NCBI GenBank assembly: GCA_902806565.1
Contig: CADCXA010000059.1
Span: 248,001 to 312,000, forward strand
Direction of reading: 5' to 3'
Origin: Hypoxylon rubiginosum
Lineage: Eukaryota > Ascomycota > Sordariomycetes > Xylariales > Hypoxylaceae
Length of the DNA stretch: 64,000 nt
Positions 1 to 10,154 of this stretch are shown here, one piece after another (within the stretch, counting starts at the first letter, position 1; each line of letters begins with the position of its first letter). The notes beneath the pieces are model-generated. The model had not been told where the DNA came from. It saw only the letters and a list, made by a program, of their open reading frames with translations, and searched no databases. The position numbers were made by a program, and so were the translations under genes.

Positions 1-1597
1 GCTATAAACCTAACAGCTACGAGCGTCTTGGTATATACAGGAATGACGGACAAAGAAGCCCACCAGGCCAGGGAGCTTCGCCTCCGATATCCCTGGTGGT
101 ATAAACACCCGATATCGCTATTCCAGGGGTCACGATACCTCCTGGATAGTAAGGGCTAGGGTTTGTGTAACAAGACCTAAGTCCTGACATCTTCCTCCAA
201 TATCAAGACGGGAGGGAGCTTGACCGTCACTCCCATGTGGCGTGCTTGGGTCCTCCTGACAACGGGGGAGGACCTTGGGCTATCTTTGACGACAGCAAAA
301 CGAACTCTCTTTCTGATGGAGCACCGCACTAAGCGTCTTGGAGACAAGCGAGGAGGAGGTACCAATTGAACTAATACCTGACTTAGCATATACCCTCGCT
401 TGTCTCCAAGATTGTCACAAAGCCAACTATGCGATAAGGAAACAACTATGTTATTGCACGAAGAGTTGTAAGGGACCTATACGACAAGAGGTCTAGCTCC
501 TAAGCTTATGCTCTCCTTAATACCAATAAGGCATGGCACAAACAGGTAGCACGCCAGACCAAGCTATGGAAGAGCAGGACTATCCGCAAACGACGAGCCT
601 GTAACCCCTATCCAGGTCCCTTAGCCCCCCTTTTAGGCCACGGGGAACTTGTGACCCCTACCCAAGCCCCAAGGGTGACCGACAGGTCCCAGGTGGCTAA
701 GGCTAGGGTCCTGACAAAGATCCCACCCTCAAGGTCTCCCCGATTCCCAAGGGCAACCTTCCGACGGCGCACGAATCCAGTCCCCAGCTGCTTAATCGCT
801 TCGGTGCCGGAGTGCCTGTCCGCATACTCAAGGTGGAGCTCCGTGGCCCCGACCAGCCTGGTCCGATTGCCGGCCACACAACGCCGCGGCTTGCTCCCCG
901 TAGGTCATCCGCAGACCTGCGCGCTCATGCGGAGCAACAGGCTCTTCCGTTCAGGCCTCCTCCGGGGCTCGGCCACCACCACTCACCAGGGGTGGTGGTG
1001 GACCTCAGGAAACTACCCGACTTGCCACAAAAAACCCGGCCGAGAACGTTGTCGACCTCGATAGGCTGGAAGGTGAGGTAGATATAGACAAGTGGCGCTC
1101 CCACTTGCGTCTTTTGCTACCCTCACCTACCCTTGCAGAACTTCCCGGGATATCTCCCATCGGGATTAAAGGAGGAAACCCAAACCACCTTCATACAATC
1201 AGCCATTCATGGCGTTCGACTGTCCTCCTCCACATCCCTACGGTTACGGGACCCCTCCCAGCATGGAGGGGGAATACACTTTCTACAAGCTGGGAACGGC
1301 CACAACGAAGTGGTCCACGGTGGCCAGAACCTAGGGGGTGTCCACCCTGTTCCGAGCGACATTCGAAGAGCCCATGGACGTGTTCCATGAAAACGCGAAG
1401 CTAACAGCCCGAAGGGACCTGTACGAGTTAGGCACCGACAACTCAGGCCTACTTGTCGTTCAAGACAACCACTCCTCGACGAGGATCGTTGCGAGAAAGA
1501 TATTGGGACCTGGCCCAGCCGAACTCTCGCATTCTGGAAATCCCGACTTCTCAAAATAACCACCTTTAAAACTCCAAAATACATCGCTAAGCACACC
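1..1597. other. gene-poor repeat-derived DNA
   Basis: I find no convincing coding gene here. The open frames in 600-1600 overlap on both strands and carry no family motif. Words around GTAAGGGCTAGGG recur (near 150 and 690) and reappear near 19757, and the 400-620 block is repeated elsewhere in the window. This is most likely the remains of a transposable element, but no reverse transcriptase, integrase or transposase motif can be read. Confidence 0.5.
400..620 (-). repeat. dispersed repeat, inverted copy of 19540-19740
   Basis: Read on the minus strand, this block contains CCTGGATAGGGGTTACAGGC, a CTCTTGT...TATA stretch and CTCTTCGTGCAATAACAT followed by GTTTCCTTATCGCAT, in the same order as 19540-19740 on the plus strand. 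By eye the identity is about 75-90 percent with small gaps. The two copies are inverted relative to each other and about 19 kb apart. Solo-LTR remnants are one explanation, but terminal repeats and target-site duplications could not be established. Confidence 0.6.
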
Positions 1598-1750
1598 ATG
1601 GCATCGTTCCCCTTCCCTGAACTGCCCACCGGGCTACGGTTTCACGTTTGGGGAGAGGCATTGCTGGAAGATGCATCTCATCCTATTGTCTTCTTTGATG
1701 TTCAGCTCGGCGGGGCCGTCCGGTGGCGGCAGAACTGGCTGCCGTCATAG
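1598..1750 (+). pseudogene. 2EXR-domain protein, N-terminal remnant
   Basis: An ATG opens a 50-residue frame that begins MASFPFPELPTGLRFHVWGE and ends at TAG. The pattern F-x-E-LP-x-x-LR-x-x-x-W-x-x-A is the N-terminal signature of fungal 2EXR proteins, which usually run to 200-400 residues. The frame stops after one block (…VFFDVQLGGAVRWRQNW) and I find no clear continuation downstream, so this is read as a truncated or decayed copy. 2EXR genes are abundant in Pezizomycotina and their function is unknown. Confidence 0.6.
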
Positions 1751-2358
1751 CGACGGCTCTGCGCCGTGGTCCAAGTTGGACCGATCGACCTTCAAGAAAC
1801 CCTCCGCCACTACCATGTCATCTCACGGCCGACTCTACCTTCCGCGACCAGCTCGCCACACCTTAATCCGGGGTGCCGGTTGGCCTGCTGAGAAGTATAC
1901 AAGTACACAAAAAGAGCGAAAAATAAAAATAAAACTTCTCAAGGAGATGGAAAAGAGGATACGCGCATCGTACTTTGGCAAAAGGCGAACCTAGTCCCTG
2001 TCATCCTGTGTAAGATAGCACTCACTCATGTTGGCTAATCTCTAAGACATCACGATGCTGTGACCATAAGACATTAGCAACGATCACGTTGGAGAAGGGG
2101 CTAAACTTTATAACAATAATAGGAGAAAATAGATTATGATTCGTCTAGAGAATGCGGTGTATTGCTATATAATGATTGCCTTCGGTCGTATTAGTAAGAG
2201 TCTTTAGACTGCTCGAAACTCAGTTAAATAAAATCCAGTGACTCTAGTCCATTAGAAGCCCAGGGCCTCTACATCAATGCATTATTACATGCCTGGGTAT
2301 AGAACCCTCATGCTTAGCATAGTCCGTTGAGAAAAAGGTCGTTACCCATGGCCTTCAC
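1751..2358. other. intergenic, no gene seen
   Basis: AT-rich DNA between the 2EXR remnant and the 3' end of the F-box gene. One open frame (to 1994) is Lys-rich and carries no recognisable motif. Nothing else is supported. Confidence 0.5.
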
Positions 2359-3624
2359 TCACCAATCACTATCTTCGCTCTCCGAATAGCTCTCTTCAGG
2401 TTCCCCTAAATCAGAATAGACTGGATCTTGAGGAGGTATATACAACGAGCCACATTTGAGACCAAGGATTAACCTCTCTACTTCTTTTGCGTCAACATAG
2501 AGGCCACTCCAAGGTTGCTCGATCAAAAGGTAACACTTAACTGACGTTAGGGCTGATCCTTTAAATTTTATTATCTGGCGTGCTGCATCGGGCCACGTTC
2601 CGTTTATTAGCCTGACACATATTAGCTCCAGCTTCTCTAGAGTAGGGATTTGTCGTTGGACGAATGCGTCAAACTGCGTGTATGGTATATTTATGCTGTC
2701 CAATTTCAAGCAACGTAGGTGCTGCCATGTGTGTGTGCCCAAGAGTAGTGGTAGGGATATGACTTGGGCGTCTACGTCCGTACTAAAGGCCAACTCCTGT
2801 AGATCGATAGCTGCAGTAAGGACCCTGGCTACCTGGTCGGATTGCATGATAGAATCGTCCTGGGGGCCGGACTGGTCTATTGTGAGTGTGATCTTACGGG
2901 CGTGTCGAAAGGCATTGCGGCAATGTTCGAGCTCGCGAGACGAGCAGACGAACGAGGCAGGTACAATACCATCCTTGGCGACGACTTTCCCCGGCCTACT
3001 CGGATAGTTGCGACAATAATGGGTCGAGAACTTTTCGATCTGCGTACTGGAGATAGAAATTGCCTCGCACATGATTTTGAAACCATAGTCAAACGGCTCA
3101 TACTCATACTTCCCCTTTCCGATTCGGATGGGAACACCGCGTGGCACCGCCGCGAATTCATTGTAAGATCTAGCGAATGGCGGGTAACTATGATAACCCC
3201 AGTGATTGGTGAATTTTACCTTGCGTACGTTCGGCATCGTGGCTAGAGCGGCGGATATGATAGCCAAGTCCTTTCCACTTTTGCGCATCTCTTCCTGCTC
3301 TCGTAGGCACGCACGATAGAATTGGCGGCCAACATCGATCTCCCACTCGTCGCGTGGATACGTCCGGTCAACTGAAATCTCTAGGTAGTGAAAGTAGACT
3401 CCGACATAAATAACTTTACGAACAGCTAGACGAATGGTGGGATGGCTGGCCATCGCAGAGAGAACATCGAGATCTTAACGGTGAATCGAAGCGTATGCTC
3501 GCCGGAAGAGTAGGTCAGTTGCCACTGGGTAGAATATCCTGGAGGCGAGGCGAACCTTCTTTAATCCGAACACACAGACTCGCTCCAGGATCTGAAACAT
3601 GATTTCTTGAGGTATTTTATCCAT
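2359..3624 (-). pseudogene. F-box protein gene with in-frame stop
   Basis: The minus-strand frame starts at ATG 3624-3622 with IPQEIMFQILERV, then a Leu/Arg-rich helix and YPVATDLLFRRAYASIHR. This is the N-terminal F-box pattern of fungal substrate receptors for SCF ubiquitin ligases. Codon 50 is TAA (3477-3475). Immediately after it the same frame continues DLDVLSAMASHPTIRLAVRK and stays open to 2359, giving 421 codons in all. The sequence on both sides of the stop fits the family, so one nonsense change is the simplest reading; CAA to TAA would be the C-to-T, CpA-type change made by RIP. The region after the F-box (MPNV, LRCLKLDSINIP, LEKLELI) resembles degenerate leucine-rich repeats, and the C-terminus is acidic. 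Translation from ATG 3453 would give a 364-residue protein without the F-box. A 54-bp GTTAAG...CTAG intron could remove the stop in frame, but it would also remove conserved residues. Confidence 0.75.
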
Positions 3625-4915
3625 GTTTGATTTTGGGTTTGTCGTCGTGGCTATGGTGTCTAGATGGGATGCTCACGGTGGTTTGATTTTATTCTGTCGT
3701 GGGAAAGGATAGCAAGTGACTCACGCAGCGAGTGATACTCATATACAGAGAATCGTGAGAATGGGCAGTGTCTATACATTGGTTGAAAGAAGTGTATGTC
3801 AATTACTTGTGAAGAAAGGATGAAGGAAAAAGAGGTCCGATTCTCAAAGGGGAAAAAATGGAATAGAAGGTGTCTCCATTAATCGTCTTGACGATACACC
3901 TCTAAATATATACCTCTGAAGATCCAACAATACGAAGTGGCTAGGTAGTCTTGATATAGAAAATGCTTATGGACAAGGTGACGTGATACAATAGCTTATT
4001 AGTTTCGCCATTATGTATCTATATACGGAGCATCTTTGATCTCTGCGGTAGAATCTGCACCAAGCTATTCCCACGATGAATACAAAGAGATGTAGAAAAC
4101 AATAGCGTTGTTAAGTGAGGAGCTCTGAAACGAACTAGGCATCTTAGGCATCTATGTGCTGAGGGCTACATACAAGAAGCTACCACGATGATATATGTCC
4201 CAAAACCCCGACGGGGCATCGCTCTAGGGCGATATGCACGACGACGCCCCGTCCGGGGTGTCGTCGTACGTGCTTGTTGGACCCCATGCAGTCTAAGGTT
4301 GGCATTTAGAGAGGCAGGAGACTCGTAGGAAAATTATATTGAGACTCACGGGCCTGCTGCTGCCGACCTGTCCAGCGATAGTTCTAATACCTTAGCGACG
4401 GCCTCAACGACACCGCCGACAGTCAGTATACGCTCTACGGCGCCCTTCTGATAGCCCCCCTCCATCCTCAAAGCCCTTTACAACTACTCTACCTCTCACG
4501 TGCAGGCGCAGAAGGCCTCTAGTGACGATGGAAGGCGTCGTCGCCGTGGCTAGGCAGCTCGGCCTAAGCCATCAGCCGTGCCAGGACCACAGCTAGGTCG
4601 CCGTCCAAGCTACGAGGATCTGGGCCGGTTTGGGGTGGCCAAACTCGGCGGGCGAGCTGGGAAGCGAGTTGTCCTATCTGTGGTATTCCTCCTAGTCTTG
4701 CTTGAATGAGAGCCTCGATCTCGGAAGTCATCTTATCCTGTCGTCGGACACAGGCGACCCACTCATGTTCGCAGACGAAGGGCGTAGTTGGTTAACCCGC
4801 GAAGCGACCGTCCACAGAAATTATGGTACCGTTCATGGTGGCTTTGGTTTTCTTTGTCTGTGCGAGGACGAGAGCTTATGTATGCTCCTTCTTAAGCACC
4901 TGAATTGGCGAGAGT
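3625..4915. other. intergenic with short inverted repeat
   Basis: 3625-4200 is AT-rich with no gene. At 4207-4270 GACGGGGC and GACGACGCCCCGTC form a short GC-rich inverted repeat in otherwise AT-rich sequence. On the minus strand a 55-codon ATG frame (4731-4564) reads like protein (…EIEALIQARLGGIPQIGQ) but is too short to classify. It might be the tail of the decayed gene to its right. Confidence 0.4.
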
Positions 4916-5094
4916 TCAGAGTAGCGGGGAATTGTCCAAGAGGCCGGTTATCGCCGTGATGTCCAGGCCCTCAAGTGCGGGGCGAGGGCCGACAACACCT
5001 CCTGGGAGGGCAGAAGACACATTGTAAACAACTTGCGCCCCTTGCGCGACTGAATCAGCATAAGCGTCACCATGGTCTTGCCATGATGTGTTGA

Positions 5095-5731
5095 ATCGAC
5101 AGATAGCGGGCTCGATGGGGTGGAGAGACGTGTATGTATTGTTGTGTCCGTAGTAGATTCCCTGGTCAGATTCCTTTTAGAGCTGTTAGCATATGGGCAG
5201 TCTTGTATGGTATTGGGTATTGAGGTCTTACAGGTTGATCTTCTTGTTGAAAGTGTACTTGGGGCCCTTGTGGGACTTCTCGTAGTCCACCTCGTACATT
5301 TCGAACGCGTATCCGAGAATATCGAGCAAGCTCGTTTTGAAGGCATTCGGTCGACGGATGCGGCCACGACACCAAACACCCCCAGATGTCTGTCGACCCG
5401 CCCCAACATGACGAGGGTGAAGATGTGTATTGGAGATGTTTAGAGCCGACATGCTGATGAATAACCAGTGCATGGCAGCGCTATATCTGCTTGATTCATT
5501 GGTGAACAGTTCTGCTCAGGTGCGGGCGTGGCAGTTGCTGCTCCTATGCCCACACGTGGGAAGAATTGTTTCACCAATGAATCAAGGAGATATAGCGCTG
5601 TCATGCACTGGTTGTTTAACAGCGCTGCCTCTCGCAGCATCACCATACGCCCTCTAGCTTTCTTGTCTCTAGTCATTGAAGTGGTCATGCCACCAATGTA
5701 CAGTTCATTTTTTATCGACAGATAGCGGGCT
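5095..5731. repeat. 18-bp direct repeat pair
   Basis: ATCGACAGATAGCGGGCT occurs at 5095-5112 and again at 5714-5731. The pair brackets most of the decayed gene and the inverted duplication. It could record a rearrangement breakpoint. Confidence 0.7.
5463..5613. repeat. 44-bp inverted repeat, hairpin-forming
   Basis: The left arm 5463-5506 and right arm 5570-5613 are reverse complements at 42 of 44 positions, separated by 63 bp. Similarity extends a few bases outward and inward with small gaps. The right arm is read in frame within coding-like block 1 of the decayed gene (NNQCMTALYLLDSLVK), so the left arm looks like an inverted copy of coding sequence rather than the end of a transposon. No target-site duplication was seen. 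Confidence 0.85.
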
Positions 5732-5760
5732 GCATTGGTGTTCGAAAACAGAGAGAAATG

Positions 5761-6854
5761 AAGTAGGTGTAGACGACTTATTACAAGTAAACCTATACCG
5801 TCTTTGGAAGGTTAGCTATGTCCGTTAGCATGTGAGGTCCTGTTTATCCATACCTTCAAGTCTTACACTTAGAGCCAGATGACCATGTAGCCAAATGGCG
5901 ACTTGGTACCGAGTGCAAGTAGTGGGCGAGTGACTTTGATTGGTGTCAAGTTTAGGGAATGCTCACCCTCGCGCTGATGAACTTTAGGCATGTTGTGGAC
6001 TTTAGGGGATGGGTGTCTTGGTAAACTTGTATTGATAAGTTGATGGCGAGATGAGATATGAATGACTCAGAATATAATATATGTAAGGAGGAATTTTAGT
6101 AGAGGAATAAGTTGACTTGTGCCTTGTTTTTGTAGATTGGACAGCGGATTGTGTGATGTGTTGCGAGGATGGCGTTGCGAGGATGGCGTTGCGAGGATGG
6201 CGTTGCGAGGATGATGTGTTGCGAGGATGATATGTTACGAGGATGAGAAGTTGGGGATAGTTACGGGAAAATCGGCGAGTCTTAAATACTTTCAGCGGCA
6301 CGAGCAGGGCAACGGCTGATTACGCCGGTACCTAGGTAACAATTCTAATTTTGCGTAAATTTACTGATTTACGCGTGCTCAAACATATGTACGTAGGTAC
6401 GTAGGTGAATTAATATGCAGCTAGTGTCCGGTGCCCAGCAACGACGACATCTACAGGTACATAACTGGCTAAGATCACTAAGACGTTGGCATGGAAGGCA
6501 TATTTACCAGTACTTGAAAGTAATATGTACCTATTGATACTGCGTACATATGTGTGTAGATAATTGGTCATAGCCTCACCTCTGGTCTACCCGTAAAGGG
6601 TACCTTTGAATTAATACAGTCAGTGAACAACATAATGGAAAGTCTACTAGGGGTAGTGACAGAGGCACACAAGATCAAGGCCGAGGTAAAAACTGTTATT
6701 AACATCTCCTCATGATCCATTCTTCATTCTACATATGAAACTCGTAACCCCCCTATTTTTCACCTGAACAAAGAGTGTAAGGTTACTAAGCTTCACCTTC
6801 TATCCCTAAACCAACAATCCTTTGCCTGACCGGAACCAACCTGATGCATGAGCA
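5761..6854. other. intergenic, 3' flank of membrane-protein gene
   Basis: AT-rich, with no supported gene apart from the minisatellite at 6159-6246. The minus-strand open frame over the minisatellite is low-complexity. Palindromic TACCTAGGTA-like words occur near 6329 and 6385. Confidence 0.5.
6159..6246 (+). repeat. 15-bp minisatellite
   Basis: About six degenerate units of TTGCGAGGATGGCG in tandem; the first three are nearly identical with a 15-bp period and the later ones drift (GATGATGTG, GATGATATG). Confidence 0.85.
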
Positions 6855-9113
6855 TTAGTCTATCGTGCCGTAACTTCTCCTTCCTCGTGTGACTTGGGGC
6901 CTTCGTGAAGGCCCATGCCACCGCTTCTGTTTCCGAACAGGAATGCGAATATCTGGGGAAATCTTCCTTCTAGACTCTGAGAGGAGTGGTTCCCCTTCCT
7001 CAACATCCCTAACGCCACCACCTCCAGAGTACCGACTGCGACCCTTGCCTTTAGCTAGGGGACCAGGCCGGGCTACGAAACCATACAGGAGATAGACAAG
7101 CAGAACTAGTCCTAACGTCCCCATGCCTATGTACGACATCGGGATGCCGCCAAGACCATAGAGGGTATCTAAAATGGCTGCTGTAGAGAGTATTGCTGTG
7201 ATGGCCGCAATGACTCGGTAGACAATCCGCATTCGTTTCTCTCGTGTCACCCTCTCCTCCACGACCATTCCGGCGAGGAAGAACGTGAATAGAAGTAACG
7301 GCTGGTAGACAATGTACCAGAAAATGGTCCGCCAGAGGATATCTGCGGTCAACGGGTATCCGGATACTTTTGGCAGGACCAAGAGAAGGATGAGGTGCAG
7401 TAAATTCGCAAAGCCGATAAGCGGTAACGCCATGACAAATCGGGGCGACAGAAGGACCTTGTAGGAGCCCACATCGTACATCTTCATCGATTCGTTCCCA
7501 ACGCTCTCCAAATCATTTCTCCCGTCTTGTCCAGCATCTCTAGCTTCCGCAACACTAGCATCGTCCTTTCTCACCGCCTCAGTAATTTCCTCCGTCTGCA
7601 CAGGTTCAGATTGGGGACTGGTTTCGTTAGGACGTTCGCCTGTGCCGTTTTCCGATTGAAGTTCTGCAGGCTGCGTCCTTTTGGCGAAGCTCGGGAACCA
7701 CCTGAGATTTCGTAGCTGCGGAGGTTTCGGAAGTTGACTGCGGAGGCGAAGTCCATCAAGACAACTGCACAAGCGACTCACTAGCGACCCAAAGGGCGCC
7801 GCAAAGAAGACTAGGGCAGCGATCTGACCAAAACTCCAGCGCTGGATGTCGGTTTCGAAACTGCCGCCTAAGCGTAATATGTCAACGAACCGTACAGTGA
7901 CCCAGGCAAGTGTAGCAGAGGCGCAGACAACTTCGGTCAGGACGGAGTTTAGTAGATCGGCATATACGCGCAGAACAAGCCAGAATGCTAGAATAGGGCG
8001 AACCACTAGCAGCAGGTGTCGCTGCTCGCATCGGATGCAGGTTATGATGTGGTCGCCGTCTCCGAAGAAAGACTGCTGCATCTCGCCCCTATAGTGATCG
8101 CGCCACTTGAAGATGGTGCTACGAGGTCTCTCAAAAAGTCTTAGAAGACCCATAACGAGGAAAGCGACGCCTACGGCAATGCCTAGGAGTGTGATTGCGG
8201 ACCGATACTGTTGAGAGTCAATCTTCGAGCCATCTCCAGCCATGTAACAGAATACGTTCGTCGTTGTGACTATTCTCCGTCGTGTTTCCTCATCGGGCTC
8301 ATGAGCAAGTCTCTCTTTGATCGGGTAAATCGGTACCATAGAAAAGCTAAGCGCTAGAACAAGACAGACGAGAAGAAATGTCCTCCAACGTCGCTTGCCT
8401 GGATCCCGCCTGTCAAAATAGGTACGCAGATATGAGGTAGTTGCTAGGTTCGTCACGACAGAGAACCACCTATTATATCGTTGGGTTAGATAAATAAGTG
8501 TTCCAGTATCATAGTTGACGTCCTGTTGCTGCTGCTACTTACACCAATCCCATGATGAGCCACCAGTAATACACCGACATGCCTTGCTCCATTACTGTCA
8601 CATAGCCGTACGCGAGCACCGCGAACCCCATCGCAAGCTGAACATCGCCCAAGGCTAAGACATACTACAAGACCATGTTAGCAACTATGGGAGCCGGCAT
8701 GGGGAGCAGCCAACCATACTTCGTCAAAAGCTACTGGCCATCTTCTCCTCTTGTGCTGGGACGTTGTTGACCATCCGAACCTGATACCCACGTACTCAAA
8801 TGGCCTTCGAAATGCACCCAATAGCAGGGTATCGATAGGATTTGTAGCACATGACAGTTGATCCTCCCGGCCCTCGGGAAGATAGAGAGCCAGATACTGA
8901 ATGACCAAGCATAAGACAGCGATACACGCGGAACCAGCGCATGCGATCAAGGTCTAGTCGACAGGTCAGTGTTATTCCGAGTAGAAGTCCAATACCGAGC
9001 CATGTATAGGGTATAGGCACGAGTCGGCCGAAAGAAAAAGGACGTACCCCCAACCCTACGACGTCGGGATCCTGCCCGGCAGGCAGCCGAGCCTCATCGC
9101 AGCTCTCCCACAT
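6855..9113 (-). CDS. polytopic membrane protein, four exons
   Basis: Four exons are joined: 9113-9048, 8953-8720, 8664-8543 and 8469-6855, about 678 residues. Introns are 94, 55 and 73 bp with donors GTACGT, GTATGG and GTAAGT. The N-terminus has CDEARLPAGQDPDVVGLG, the start pattern of a fungal family of integral membrane proteins. It is followed by a TM segment (CAGSACIAVLCLVIQYLALY), then LALGDVQLAMGFAVLAYGYV and YWWLIMGLVWFSVVTNLATT across the exon 3/4 join. I count about seven to eight hydrophobic segments, with a long charged loop (Gln/Glu-rich, roughly residues 390-460) before the last ones. The C-terminal tail is basic and Gly/Ser/Arg-rich. The exon 1 donor is the least certain; a start inside exon 2 is the alternative. 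Function is unknown; the family is not a known transporter. The gene at 34369-35441 has a similar N-terminus. Confidence 0.75.
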
Positions 9114-10154
9114 AGAGAAGGGAGAATGCTGGCAAAAACGACGGCATAGGAAAAAGATGAGAAGAGGAAGAATCAGGAAACAAAAGCTAAAGAACCAGTC
9201 GGTGAAGAGAAATCTAATAAAAGAAAAATCAATAGTTTTTTTCTTCCTTCATTTCCCTTCGAACGAACCCGGCCCTCCCCACCAAAAGGCACTGACCGCT
9301 CACCCACCCAAAGGGGGGGCGGGCGCCAAGCTCTGAATAATTATGGGTGTTCCAGCGAACGAGGTTGGGCCCCCCGATACGCTGGGGGGGACGACTAAGG
9401 GGGGTCCGCGTCGCATTCGCGGGCGGTTCGATAGGCGTCTATTGGGCGGACGGGCTTGCAACGTCACTAAGCCCACAACACCCCATCGTCACTTTTGCGG
9501 CCCAACTTGGTCCCCATATTGTAATCCCATACGTGTACGAGCCTTCAGAGGAAATAAAAATAAAAACGCCGACACGATGGTCGACGTGGACCTCTGAGGG
9601 ACCCTGAGCCCATCAGGTGATCCCGAGGCTGTGTTTAGGGTACCACTGCCAGTCCACTGCCAGTCCTTCCGCAGCTACCGGCTGTTCGGGATGCTGGCGG
9701 TGATCGGTGATTGTGCACGCGTCTTCGTGGGGCACGGTGAAGGTCGTCGTTCGCTGTACAGTTCATGTACTATTGATACCTACCTACCTGACATAAGTTG
9801 GTAACTTAATATTTCCGATTTCCCATAGCATGGGAAGAAACTTGGAGGGCATGGTATGCCTACTCCAGTTCTGTCGCCGTTCGTAATGTGGTGTTTATGA
9901 AATATGAACGAGAAGAAAGAAGCTTTTTTTGACAGCTCTCAAGTTTCTAGGTAAAATGCCAACGCAGCTCTCCATCGGCACGCAGCCGGCCACTAGTCCT
10001 CATTAAGATGAATAAAAACCCACACCGAATATATACCTAGATTTTGGCAAGGTGTTTAGACTTGAATAACTTCATATTCTTTTCGTATATTGTCTTGATT
10101 TAGAAGGGAAGGGCACCCAGGCAATCTGTGCATTTCATCCTAGGTATCATATAA
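9114..10154. other. divergent intergenic region, two promoters
   Basis: This separates the start of the minus-strand membrane gene from the plus-strand F-box/ankyrin gene. It holds G-runs near 9311 and 9384 and a CTACCTACCT stretch near 9780. The plus-strand frames at 9343-9607 are GC-rich and motif-free, and I reject them. Confidence 0.5.

Larger units (their letters stand above)
4916..5760 (-). pseudogene. decayed protein-coding gene, family unrecognised
   Basis: Three blocks on the minus strand read like real protein, but in different frames. Block 1 (about 5745-5560) has ARYLSIKNELYIGG and GRMVMLREAALL. Block 2 (about 5430-5232) has GRVDRHLGVFGVVAASV and then, after a one-base frame change, LLDILGYAFEMYEVDYEK with strong C/G bias at third codon positions. 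Block 3 (about 5174-4916) has QGIYYGHNNTYTSLHPIEPA and SALPGGVVGPRPALEGLDI and ends at TGA. Between blocks 2 and 3 lies an intron-like stretch (GTAAGA, GCTAAC, AAAAG; 5231-5175), but block 3 continues in a frame one base off. Blocks 1 and 2 are separated by an inverted duplication (5463-5613). I do not recognise the family. An old host gene or a captured mobile element are both possible. Confidence 0.5.

Noticed and set aside
651..1629. Overlapping frames up to 140 codons on both strands
   Set aside because: No reverse transcriptase, integrase or gag motif; both strands equally open.
4702..4959. 85-codon plus frame
   Set aside because: Opposite strand of protein-like minus-strand sequence and no motif.
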